DNA from: Nostoc sp. MG11
Lineage (GTDB): Bacteria; Cyanobacteriota; Cyanobacteriia; Cyanobacteriales; Nostocaceae
Direction of reading: 5' to 3'
Assembly (NCBI RefSeq): GCF_014904695.1
Contig: NZ_JACXXN010000007.1
Location: 241,377 to 305,376, forward strand
DNA length: 64,000 bases
The position numbers and the translations under genes are program-made. The notes beneath the pieces are model-generated. The model saw only the letters and a program-made list of their open reading frames with translations, had not been told where the DNA came from and searched no databases. Below, piece by piece: positions 7,521 to 16,900 of this stretch. Position 1 is the first letter of the stretch. Each line of letters begins with the position of its first letter.

Positions 7521-9263
7521 TTATTTCAACTTAAATTCATCAAATTTTACAACCTCTGAATCTGGCTTGCGGGTATCAAAACGATAACTGCTTACCGTAC
7601 CTGTCCCTGTATCAAAGATACTAAAAACCGTAATATCCTTACTGGCAATATAGGGCATCGGTTTACCATCTTCGCCTAGCAAGGGTGCGATCGCTGGTAC
7701 TATAGGTTCTAAACCATTAGGATTGCCTTGCTTAACATAATCCTCGTGATACCCAGTTGGCACTTCGCGTTTTCTTTCACCCCAAGCAGCGCCATAAGTA
7801 TTACCAACATTAGATGTTTCTAGAAAATGCATTCCATTAGGACTAACAAAGCGGTTCCACAAATGGGAATGTCCATAGAATACCAATTGCACATCAGCCG
7901 TTTCTAGCAAGGGGACAACATCGCGGATAATATAATCTGCGTCTTTGGGGTATTCGTAACGTACTGCCTTGATTTTGCCATCATCCCGTTCAATTATCTG
8001 TACTGGGTCTGTATATGCAGGGACGATATTATCACCCAGAGTGTGAGGTGGATGATGAAACATCACAACTTTGTATTTTGCTTGTTTAAACTCAGGGCTA
8101 TTTATTTCTGCTTCTAACCAATTGTATTGCTTGCTGCCTTTAGCAATTGGCTCATAAATAATCTGTCCATAACCCCACTTTTCAGGATTATTTAAATCTT
8201 TTTCTGCTTCCCGATATCTACCTTTATTCTTTCCATCTAAGCTGGCAGTCCGCCACATATTAGTAACATACAGTACCACTAAACGCACATCACCAAAGCT
8301 GACTGCATAATACCTTTTTCCACCCTCTTTACTTTTTGGGAGAGTAAAAATTTCTTCGTAAGTAAAAGTATTAAAAGAATTATCTATTAGGGATTTATCG
8401 CTATACAATTTTTGGGCGACTGCACGGGGAATCGTATTATCAAATTCATTGTTTAAACTTCCCGTACTAGCAAACCGTCCCATGACCTCATGATTGCCAA
8501 TGCAAGGAAACATAGGTGCATATTGAATGATTTTCCCGCCAGTGTAAGTTGTCTTATCGCCATTATGAGTTATTTCATATTTGGCACGACCTTGTAAACC
8601 GGGAAACAATGCACCACCACTATTATCATCAAACCATTCTGAGGCGCGATCGGGTGTATTGACTAAATCACCAGCAAACCATACCCCATCTACTTGTCCA
8701 ACTGTCTCTACCACCTTTTGCAGATTTGCTGCTGTCATCGGCTTCAACTGATGGTCTGAGGTCAGCAAAATCTTCAGCGGTGTACCTGGCTTTGGCGTAG
8801 CTGCGAGAGTAAAAACATCGCTGCTAAAACTCTCACCATCTTTCTGCACACTCGTGACGCGATAAGTAACCCGCACACTAGGAGTTAACCCAGTCACCTC
8901 AGCTTCATGTCGCCAAATATCGCGTTTAACAGGTTGTTGGTAAACTTGTCCGTTTTTAGTTTGGCTTGCTACTCGTGATTGCTGGTCTTCGCGTGTGCGA
9001 CTGAGTTGAGTAGTACTTGCTTTGACAGTTTGCTTGAGATTTTCGCCGTAGTTAACTATGTGTTTAGCGCCAGCAAACTCGGTAAACCAAACTACGCGTA
9101 CTGAGGTTTCAGTTGGTAGTTGCAAAAATGGGTCGGTCAGCAGTTGGGGTGCTGATGTCATACTTGTTTGACCAAATGAATGCATACTTACCAGCGTAAA
9201 GCATATAAACAGCAAAAACACGGCTAATAATGGTATTGTGCGGCTGCTTAAGCGTCTGAGCAT
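7521..9263 (-). CDS. Secreted metallophosphoesterase with N-terminal fibronectin-like domain (purple acid phosphatase type)
   Basis: The 580-residue protein has an N-terminal signal peptide or anchor (LLAVFLLFICFTLVSM). A beta-rich FN3-like domain follows (about residues 35-150; RVVWFTEF, VTYRVTS), then a calcineurin-like phosphoesterase domain. Metal-binding motifs are LTSDHQ, FAGDLVN, CIGNHEV, VMFHHPPH and FYGHSHLWNR in the right order. It should hydrolyse phosphate esters outside the cytoplasm, for example in phosphate scavenging. A longer ATG start at 9287 exists, but its first codons come from a simple AATTATGAATTATGAA repeat, so the Met at 9263 is preferred. Its 3' end is duplicated as a fragment at 6329-6391. 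Confidence 0.85.
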   Translation of the reverse strand: MLRRLSSRTIPLLAVFLLFICFTLVSMHSFGQTSMTSAPQLLTDPFLQLPTETSVRVVWFTEFAGAKHIVNYGENLKQTVKASTTQLSRTREDQQSRVASQTKNGQVYQQPVKRDIWRHEAEVTGLTPSVRVTYRVTSVQKDGESFSSDVFTLAATPKPGTPLKILLTSDHQLKPMTAANLQKVVETVGQVDGVWFAGDLVNTPDRASEWFDDNSGGALFPGLQGRAKYEITHNGDKTTYTGGKIIQYAPMFPCIGNHEVMGRFASTGSLNNEFDNTIPRAVAQKLYSDKSLIDNSFNTFTYEEIFTLPKSKEGGKRYYAVSFGDVRLVVLYVTNMWRTASLDGKNKGRYREAEKDLNNPEKWGYGQIIYEPIAKGSKQYNWLEAEINSPEFKQAKYKVVMFHHPPHTLGDNIVPAYTDPVQIIERDDGKIKAVRYEYPKDADYIIRDVVPLLETADVQLVFYGHSHLWNRFVSPNGMHFLETSNVGNTYGAAWGERKREVPTGYHEDYVKQGNPNGLEPIVPAIAPLLGEDGKPMPYIASKDITVFSIFDTGTGTVSSYRFDTRKPDSEVVKFDEFKLK

Positions 9264-9800
9264 GAGTAATACCAATTCATAATTCATAATTATTAGCTTT
9301 TTTTGGCGAATCCCTTAAAAAGTTTATCTGTTTTGCTTCACATCGCATAAAGCATCTAAATTTTCAGTATTACGCTTCACTTACGGGCTTTTCCAAAAGA
9401 TTATAAACTTTTATACCTATTTTATTTATTTCGGGAATTTTACTGAGGTAGTAGGGCAGGAGGTAAATTAAGTTTGATTTGTAGCTTTATTTGGCAAAAC
9501 TGCTTCTATAAACATCTAATTACGGAGTATTTAATCTAATTTAATTAGGCTTTCACGGGCAATAATTACTATTAATAAATTAGCCATAGATTGTTAACTT
9601 AACTTACAGAAGCTAGCATATTAGTTTTTGTTTACCTATTACATAAACTTTGAACATAACCGCAGCAATTTTTAATGTAACTAGTGGTGTTTTTTAATGC
9701 TTTAAAAATTTCAGAAGTGCCGCGAGGTATAAGCCTTGTGGTTCAAGTTTAATGCATATTTTTTTGGTAAAAACACACAACTGGTAAAAGTTTGATATTT
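9264..9800. other. Gene-free AT-rich stretch
   Basis: About 500 bp between the divergent phosphoesterase and methylase genes. It holds a short AATTATGAATTATGAA repeat next to the phosphoesterase start and is otherwise AT-rich. It must contain both promoters, but I see no operator, RNA gene or repeat that I can support. Confidence 0.5.
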
Positions 9801-12800
9801 ATGTCTGTATTAGAACTGCAACAGTCTGTCTTAAATTCACTCCAAAATCTCAAAAGTCTTGATGCACTCAAAAAATTGTTTTGGAGTCAGTTGAACTACG
9901 AACGAGTTAATAAAGAGCTTTCTCGTCGAAGATTAACTGATGCAGTTGCTAATGAACTTGCAGATGATCCCTTGTTATTAGCATCTGGTGGCGCTAATAA
10001 TGCTTTTCACATAATTTATACACATCTAAAATCAGAAGATTTATCCAGACAAGGGGAAAGAAGAGTTGTCGATTATCTTCTGAAAGAGCACCCTTATGCA
10101 TTATTTGTATTTTCTAATAAATCGCGATCGCAGTGGCATTTTCTTAATGTAAAGTACGACAACACGCTACAAAAACGCAAGCTGTTCCGGCGCATTACCG
10201 TTGGAGAAGGGGAGCAATTACGCACAGCTACAGAAAGAATAAGTCTGTTGGATTTGGAAAATCTTCATCCAAATGCATCACCTTTAGATATTCAGACACG
10301 TCATGATGAAGCGTTTGATGTTGAAGCTGTCACCCAAGAATTCTTTAGAGAGTATCGTAAAACTTTTGAAAAAGTTGAAGGGCTGATTCAAGGAATTGGA
10401 GGTAACGAACGTAAACGTTTATTCACTCAAAAGCTGTTTAACCGTTTAATGTTTATTGGCTTCATCCAGAAAAAAGGTTGGCTGAAATTCCAAACTAAAA
10501 CAAATTATTTATCAGCCTTATGGGAAGCTTACCAGGATGATGAGGGTACATCAAACAGAAACTTTTATAGAGACAGACTTTCGCATCTTTTCTTTTCAGG
10601 ACTCAATAATTCTCAACAATATGATATTACAGGGATTAATAATGGTGGTTTCCTTAAAGATTTAATTGGCACTGTACCTTACCTAAATGGTGGTCTTTTT
10701 GAACAAGATGAAGATGATAAAAACCCTCAAATTATCATCCCAGATGAATGTATAGACAGTATTTTTCATGACCTATTTCAACGTTTTGCTTTTACCGTTA
10801 CCGAGAGTACGCCCCTAGATGTAGAGGTAGCAGTTGACCCAGAAATGTTAGGCAAAGTGTTCGAGGAACTGGTAACAGGGAGGCATGAATCTGGTAGTTA
10901 TTATACACCAAAACCGATTGTTTCTTTTATGTGTCGTGAGGCACTAAAAGGATATTTAAAAACCCAAATTCCAGGAGAATCTAATGATTCTATAGCACAA
11001 TTTGTAGATGAACATCATCCTGATGGCATCAAGAACTCAGAGGCTATTTTAGAAGCATTACGTAAAGTTAGAACCTGTGATTTAGCCTGTGGAAGCGGCG
11101 CTTATATCCTAGGAATGCTTCATGAATTATTAGATTTGCGTCAATGTCTATTTGCTAACAAAGGGCTAGATTCAAATACTGTATATCAACGCAAGCTAGA
11201 CATTATTGAAAATAATCTTTATGGCGTAGATATTGATATTTTTGCAGTCAATATTGCCAGATTACGGTTATGGCTGTCGCTTGCTGTAGAGTATGAGGGA
11301 GACAACCCGCCACCACTACCAAACCTAAAATATAAAATCGAAATTGGGGATAGTTTAATTGCTCCAAGTCCTGCAACAACAGGTGTGATTAGGCATGAAT
11401 TTATCAGCCAATACCGCCAAAAGAAAGCTGAATATATGCGAACTCATGAAGGTGGTAAGAAGCAGGACTTAGAACATGAAATTAATGAGTTAAAAACTCA
11501 AATTGCGTTGGTAACTCATGGTAGCACTCAAGTGGCAGGATTTGACTGGGCAGTAGAGTTTGCAGAAGTATTTGCAGATGGTGGTTTTGATATTCAGGTA
11601 GCAAATCCGCCTTATGTAAGACAGGAATTGATTAAACACTTGAAGCCGACACTACAAAAAGTTTATCCGGCTTTTTATACAGGAACGTCTGATTTATATT
11701 GTTTCTTTTACGCGCGTGCTTTGCAGCTTTTAAAGCCAGGTGGGATGTTAACTTTTATCTCTTCTAACAAATGGTTTCGCGCAAAGTATGGAGAGAAGTT
11801 ACGAAAGCATATTGCTGATACTTGCCAAGTCCACAGTATTACAGATTTTGGTGACTTACCAGTATTTAAAAGCGCGGCTGTTTTAGTAATGATTTTTATC
11901 TCGCAAAATGGAAAAAATACAACCTCCTCAAGTAATTTTACCCAGGTAACATCTTTGAAACCACCTTATCCTAATGTGCTAGAAATTATTCAGGAAAATG
12001 GACATATTCTACCCACTGATGCTTTTAAAAGCTCAGATTGGACACTGACTGATGCAAATTCTGCTAGTCGTATACGAAAGATGGAGTCAGCAGGCGTTCC
12101 ATTAGCTGAATATGTCAATGGTCAGATTTATTATGGTATTAAGACTGGCTTTAACAAGGCATTTATCATTGATGGAGCAAAAAGGGCAGAACTAATTGCT
12201 CAAGACCTTAAAAATACAGCAATTATCAAGCCTTTAGTTGTAGGTGATGATATTCGCAAGTGGCAGATAAACTATAAAGATAAGTGGTTTATTTACTCTC
12301 CTTGGGATTTAAAAATAGATAAATATCCTGCTGTAAAGAATCACCTTACTCAATGGTATAAAGAACTGAAAGCTCGTCCAGAATGTCAAAATGGCAGATA
12401 TAATTGGTGGTGCATGGCACGCTATGGAGCAGAATATGTAGATGCTTTTGATCAGCCTAAAATTATCTATCCTGTTATTGCAAAAGAATCGCGTTTTGCT
12501 TTTGATGTAGGAGGGGCATTCACTAACGATAAGGCTTTTATTATTCCCGTTCCTGAACTCTATCTTCTTGGAATACTTAACTCTTCACATATTTGGGAAT
12601 ATCTTAAAAGTGTGTGTTCTGAACTTCTAGGTAAAAGTTTAGAGTTACGCAGTATTTACATAAATAAAATCCCCATTCCCAGCGCTTCAACTACCGAACG
12701 AGAAGCCATATCCAAACTAGTCCAAAAATGCCTAGATGCAAAAGGCGTTAACTGTGAAACATGGGAAAAAGAAATAGATGAGCGAGTCGCCGCCTTGTAT

Positions 12801-12809
12801 GGACTGTAA
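9801..12809 (+). CDS. Eco57I/TaqI-type adenine-specific DNA methyltransferase, modification subunit of a split R-M system
   Basis: From the ATG at 9801 the protein has 1002 residues; an upstream TTG would add three and is unlikely. The N-terminal 400 residues are mostly helical. The SAM-binding motif CDLACGSGAYI is near residue 425 and the catalytic ANPPYV motif near 602, identifying an N6-adenine methylase. The region from about 740 on resembles the target-recognition part of Eco57I/TaqI enzymes (ISSNKWFRAKYG; LGILNSS near the end). I see no PD-(D/E)XK motif, so cleavage probably belongs to a partner. The PLD-helicase gene about 1.2 kb downstream on the same strand is the obvious candidate. 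Confidence 0.88.
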   Translation: MSVLELQQSVLNSLQNLKSLDALKKLFWSQLNYERVNKELSRRRLTDAVANELADDPLLLASGGANNAFHIIYTHLKSEDLSRQGERRVVDYLLKEHPYALFVFSNKSRSQWHFLNVKYDNTLQKRKLFRRITVGEGEQLRTATERISLLDLENLHPNASPLDIQTRHDEAFDVEAVTQEFFREYRKTFEKVEGLIQGIGGNERKRLFTQKLFNRLMFIGFIQKKGWLKFQTKTNYLSALWEAYQDDEGTSNRNFYRDRLSHLFFSGLNNSQQYDITGINNGGFLKDLIGTVPYLNGGLFEQDEDDKNPQIIIPDECIDSIFHDLFQRFAFTVTESTPLDVEVAVDPEMLGKVFEELVTGRHESGSYYTPKPIVSFMCREALKGYLKTQIPGESNDSIAQFVDEHHPDGIKNSEAILEALRKVRTCDLACGSGAYILGMLHELLDLRQCLFANKGLDSNTVYQRKLDIIENNLYGVDIDIFAVNIARLRLWLSLAVEYEGDNPPPLPNLKYKIEIGDSLIAPSPATTGVIRHEFISQYRQKKAEYMRTHEGGKKQDLEHEINELKTQIALVTHGSTQVAGFDWAVEFAEVFADGGFDIQVANPPYVRQELIKHLKPTLQKVYPAFYTGTSDLYCFFYARALQLLKPGGMLTFISSNKWFRAKYGEKLRKHIADTCQVHSITDFGDLPVFKSAAVLVMIFISQNGKNTTSSSNFTQVTSLKPPYPNVLEIIQENGHILPTDAFKSSDWTLTDANSASRIRKMESAGVPLAEYVNGQIYYGIKTGFNKAFIIDGAKRAELIAQDLKNTAIIKPLVVGDDIRKWQINYKDKWFIYSPWDLKIDKYPAVKNHLTQWYKELKARPECQNGRYNWWCMARYGAEYVDAFDQPKIIYPVIAKESRFAFDVGGAFTNDKAFIIPVPELYLLGILNSSHIWEYLKSVCSELLGKSLELRSIYINKIPIPSASTTEREAISKLVQKCLDAKGVNCETWEKEIDERVAALYGL

Positions 12810-12872
12810 TAATTCATAATTAAAATATAATTAATAACTTCACTTTTTACAAAACTCCTAATCTTAAACTCC

Positions 12873-12909
12873 TTCTCTGCGCCTCTGCGCCTCTGCGTGA
12901 GTAAATCAT
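12873..12909. repeat. Short tandem repeat, TCTGCGCC type (copy 1)
   Basis: The TTCTCTGCGCCTCTGCG heptamer-type repeat, ending GTGAGTAAATC, is a dispersed intergenic repeat of filamentous cyanobacteria. A near-identical copy (13939-13971) ends the inserted block, so the two copies bracket the Uma2 and toxin-antitoxin genes. Confidence 0.75.
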
Positions 12910-12937
12910 ACTTTCATTCAGCAACGCCAAAAAAACC

Positions 12938-13501
12938 ATGCAATCCCCTATAAAATTACTCCCCATTGAAGAATACCTTCAATTAGAGCAAACTAGCGAA
13001 ATTCGCCATGAATATCTCGGCGGTCAAATTTTCGCAATGGTCGGTGCTAGCGAAGAACATAATTTGATTACTACTAACATCATCGCCTTATTGCGTCCTC
13101 ACCTACGCGGAAGTTCCTGTCGTACTTTTGTCTCAGATATGAAAGTCAAAATCGAGACTGAAAAAGCTGATATATTCTACTATCCCGACATAATAGTTAC
13201 CTGCGACCCTCAAGACAATGAAAGGTATTTTAAAACCCGTCCTAGCTTAATTATAGAAGTGTTATCACCAAGGACAGAAATAACAGACAGACGAGAAAAA
13301 TTTCTTTATTACCAAACTTTAGAAAACTTCCAGGAATATGTATTAGTTTCCCAACATGAAATCAAAGTAGAAGTTTATCGCCAAGACGCTCAAGGCAATT
13401 GGTCAATACAAACTTTAGGCAAAGGTAATGACCTAGAATTAAACTCAATAGGGTTAACCCTAACAATGGCAGATATTTACGAAGATGTCCTAACTATATA
13501 A
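12938..13501 (+). CDS. Uma2 family (DUF820) putative endonuclease
   Basis: This compact 187-residue Uma2 protein lacks a coiled-coil tail. The opening PIEEYLQLEQTSEIRHEYL motif region is typical. Asp84 in YYPDIIV and Glu107 in SLIIEVLS are the putative active-site acids, followed by PRTEITDRREK and the helix containing FQEYVLV. It lies between the methylase and the PLD-helicase with the antitoxin gene 13 bp behind. It may be passenger DNA rather than part of the R-M system, since short tandem repeats bracket this block. Confidence 0.88.
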   Translation: MQSPIKLLPIEEYLQLEQTSEIRHEYLGGQIFAMVGASEEHNLITTNIIALLRPHLRGSSCRTFVSDMKVKIETEKADIFYYPDIIVTCDPQDNERYFKTRPSLIIEVLSPRTEITDRREKFLYYQTLENFQEYVLVSQHEIKVEVYRQDAQGNWSIQTLGKGNDLELNSIGLTLTMADIYEDVLTI

Positions 13502-13514
13502 AGTTGAAAAAATT

Positions 13515-13754
13515 ATGCAACCAGCTTTACACATCACAACTAAAGTTTTACCAGGAAACAAAATAGAAATAGAACTTCCAGAAGCCGAGATTGGTGACAG
13601 CGTTGATGTATTTGTTATTTTGCCAGAAAAGCCTAAAGTAAAACGGCGTTCTGCAATAGAAATTATAGAAGAAGTTCACGCTAAACGCACACCAAAAAGT
13701 GCTGAAGAAATAGATAGACAGCTGCAAGAGGAACGGGATTCATGGGACAGCTAA
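13515..13754 (+). CDS. VapB-like antitoxin of a PIN-domain toxin pair
   Basis: The 79-residue protein has an N-terminal beta-rich part (LPGNKIEIELPEAEIGD) similar to the SpoVT/AbrB-like or strand-forming end of small cyanobacterial antitoxins. A charged helical C-terminus follows (SAIEIIEEVHAKRTPKSAEE...). Its last codons overlap the start of a PIN-domain reading frame by 13 bases, the usual coupling of antitoxin and toxin. The toxin behind it has lost its centre, so this antitoxin may now be an orphan that could still bind related toxins. The family call rests on context more than on strong motifs. Confidence 0.6.
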   Translation: MQPALHITTKVLPGNKIEIELPEAEIGDSVDVFVILPEKPKVKRRSAIEIIEEVHAKRTPKSAEEIDRQLQEERDSWDS

Positions 13755-13927
13755 CACTCCCATCTTTTGGCGTTATCTATATAGACACACCATTACTGAT
13801 TTATAATGCTATTCATGCTGCTACAGCTTTATCTGTTAATTGTAACCAATTTCTAACCAACGACAAAGGCTTTCGCAATGTCCCCAGTTTGCCAATTATT
13901 ATCCTCAGCGAAGTTTTAGAATCTTGA
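13742..13927 (+). pseudogene. Internally deleted PIN-domain (VapC-like) toxin
   Basis: Only 61 residues remain, against about 130-150 in full VapC ribonucleases. The N-terminal strand with the first catalytic acid (VIYIDTPLLIYN) is joined in frame to the C-terminal part (AIHAATALSVN, FLTNDKGF). The middle helices with the second acid are gone. The Asp that normally precedes AIHAATA in this family is replaced by Asn at the junction. The product should be inactive. It is the decayed partner of the antitoxin gene that overlaps its start. Confidence 0.75.
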
Positions 13928-13938
13928 AATTTGCCCTC

Positions 13939-13971
13939 TTCTCTGCGCCTCTGCGTCTCTGCGTGAGATAA
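13939..13971. repeat. Short tandem repeat, TCTGCGCC type (copy 2)
   Basis: TTCTCTGCGCCTCTGCG followed by TCTCTGCGTGAGATAAA, nearly identical to the copy at 12873-12909. It lies immediately before the PLD-helicase start and may include its leader. Confidence 0.7.
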
Positions 13972-13977
13972 AAAACC

Positions 13978-16900
13978 ATGCCTACCCATGATATTATAGA
14001 TAACCGCAATCAAAAATTAGTAGACCAAATAAACTGCATTCTAGACTCATCATCAGCAGCCCATTTCGCAGTAGGTTACTTCTTCCTATCTGGCTTCACC
14101 CCCATAGCAGAACGCCTCACCAACATTAAAGAACTACGCTTACTAATTGGTAATACCAGCAACCGCCAAACCATCGAACAAATCGCCCAAGGATATCGAC
14201 AACTAGAATTAATTGCAGATAAAGTCGAAGCCCAAAAATATCCTAAACGCAGTGAAGAAAAACGGATGGCAAACGATACAGCAGCCAATATTCGTTCTAG
14301 TATAGAACTAATGGATCAAACAGATGAAGCCGAAACACTAGTTAAAAACCTAGTGCAGATGATTGAAGAAAAACGGCTTCATGTCCGAGTTTACACCAAA
14401 GGAACTTTACACGCCAAAGCCTATATTTTTGACTATGGTACTGTCTATGATGGCAAAGGTAGAGTTTTAGAACGTACAGAAAAAGGTATTGCTATTGTCG
14501 GCTCATCCAATCTTACCCTTTCCGGCATTACCCACAATACCGAACTCAATGTGGTAATTCACGGAAATGATAACCATAAAGAATTAACCAATTGGTTTGA
14601 AGAACTATGGAACGAGGCGGAAGATTTTAATGAAACCTTGATGCAAGAAATGAAACAATCTTGGGCGGGTTCTGCGGTTCGTCCTTATGATGTTTACATG
14701 AAAACTCTCTATAGTTTAATCAAAGATAGATTAGAAGATACAACCCCAAAAGACTTGATTTTAGAAGACGAAATTACTAAACAATTAGCAGATTTTCAAA
14801 AAGTTGCTGTGAATAATGCTGTACAAAACATCCGAGATTATGGCGGTGCTTTTGTCTCTGATGTAGTTGGACTAGGGAAAAGCTTTATTGGTGCTGCAAT
14901 TGTCAAACACTTTGAACAAATAGAACGCGCACGTCCTTTAATTATCTGTCCTGCACCACTGCTAGAAATGTGGGAACGTTACAACGAAGTCTACCAACTA
15001 AATGCTCGCATTTTTTCAATGGGAATGTTGAAAGAAGATCAGGAAAGCGGGTTTAAAGTTTTATTAGATGATTTTAAATCTAAAGATAGAGATTTTGTAT
15101 TAATTGACGAAAGCCACAATCTCCGAAATCACACCACCCAAAGATATAAAGTGGTAGAAGCGTTTTTAGCTACTGGTAAACGTTGTTGCTTATTAACTGC
15201 AACTCCACGTAATAAAAGCGCTTGGGATATCTACCATCAGCTAAAACTATTCCATCAAGACGACAAAACAGACTTACCGATAGACCCCCCTGATTTAAAA
15301 CAATACTTCCAGTTAGTAGAAAAGGGTGAAAAGAAATTACCTGAGTTACTATCTCATATCCTGATTCGTCGCACCCGCAACCATATCTTACGTTTTTACG
15401 GTCGTGACTCACAAACTCATCAAGAAGTTGACCATGCCAATTTTAGAGAATACCTTGATGGAACCCGACGCGCTTACGTAATTGTCGGTGGTAAGCATCG
15501 ATTTTTCCCGAAGCGAGAACTAGAAACTATTGAGTACAGCATTGAAGATACATATCAAGGACTTTACCAAGAATTACGTCAATATTTAGGTAAATCTCGT
15601 AAGCGCCAACTCGTAAAACCACCAGTCAACGAACTTAGCTATGCTCGTTATGGGTTATGGAATTATGTTTTAAAAGATAAACAAAAGCAAGAACCTTATA
15701 ACACTTTACAACGTGCTGGCGCTAACCTAAGGGGACTCATGCGGGTGCTATTATTTAAGCGTTTTGAATCGAGTGTTTACGCTTTTAAAGAAACTATTAA
15801 AAAATTATTGCTAGTACATGAAAGGTTTCTTAATGCACTGTCTCAGGGCTTTATTCCCGCAGGAGAGGAAGCACGAACTCTATTATCAGAAGATTATAAT
15901 CAAGCAGAAGAACAAGACTTGATGGATGCATTATATCAAGTGTCTGGTAAATATGACTTGGCGGATTTTGATGGACAGAAATTACAACAACATATTGAGC
16001 ATGATATTAACTTGTTGAAAAAAGTTCAAGCATTAGTCGAGCCAATTACTCCTGATAAAGATACAAAATTACAAACTCTGAGAACCTGGTTAGATAAATC
16101 TGTACTTAAAGGTAAGAAGCGGCTAATTTTCACCCAATACGCTGATACAGCTAAATATCTGTACGAAAATTTAAACTCACAAGGTAAGCAAGATGATATT
16201 GATGTAATTTATAGCGGTAGTAATAAGAATAAAACCCGTCTAGTTGGAAGATTTGCGCCTAAAGCTAATAAGGAATATAAATTTAAACCAGGTGAAACAG
16301 AAATAAATACACTCATTGCTACTGATGTTTTGGCAGAAGGTTTAAACCTCCAAGATGGCGACCTGATAATAAATTACGACTTACACTGGAACCCAGTAAA
16401 ACTGATTCAGCGTTTTGGTCGGATTGATAGAATTGGCAGTGATAAAGATATAATTTCTGGATATAACTTTTTACCAGAATTAGGCATAGAACGTAATTTA
16501 GGCTTGAAGCAAAAGCTAAAAAACAGAATTCAAGAAATTCATGACACTATCGGTGAAGATGCTGCCATTCTTGACCGAACTGAGCAACTAAATGAAGAGG
16601 CTATGTATGCTATTTATGAACAGCAAGGTAAACAATTGAGTCTTTTTGATATGGAAGATGAAGAGGCTTTTTTGGATTTAAATGAAGCTGAGGAAATTCT
16701 CAGAAAACTACAGAAAGACGACCCCGGAGAATTTGAGCGCATTGCCAATTTACCGCATGGTATTCGTACAGCTAAATTCTTTATGCAGCAGAAGGCAACA
16801 TACGTTTTCTGTGAAGCTTCAGATTCCAATCGACCTGATATCAAAGGCTACCAGCAATTATTTTTGTTAGACGATGAGGGAAATATAATTTCTAGAGATA

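Noticed and set aside
12873..13971. CRISPR-like array suggested by repeated TCTGCGCC units
   Set aside because: Units are 7-8 bp, contiguous and without unique spacers. They are short tandem repeats, not CRISPR.
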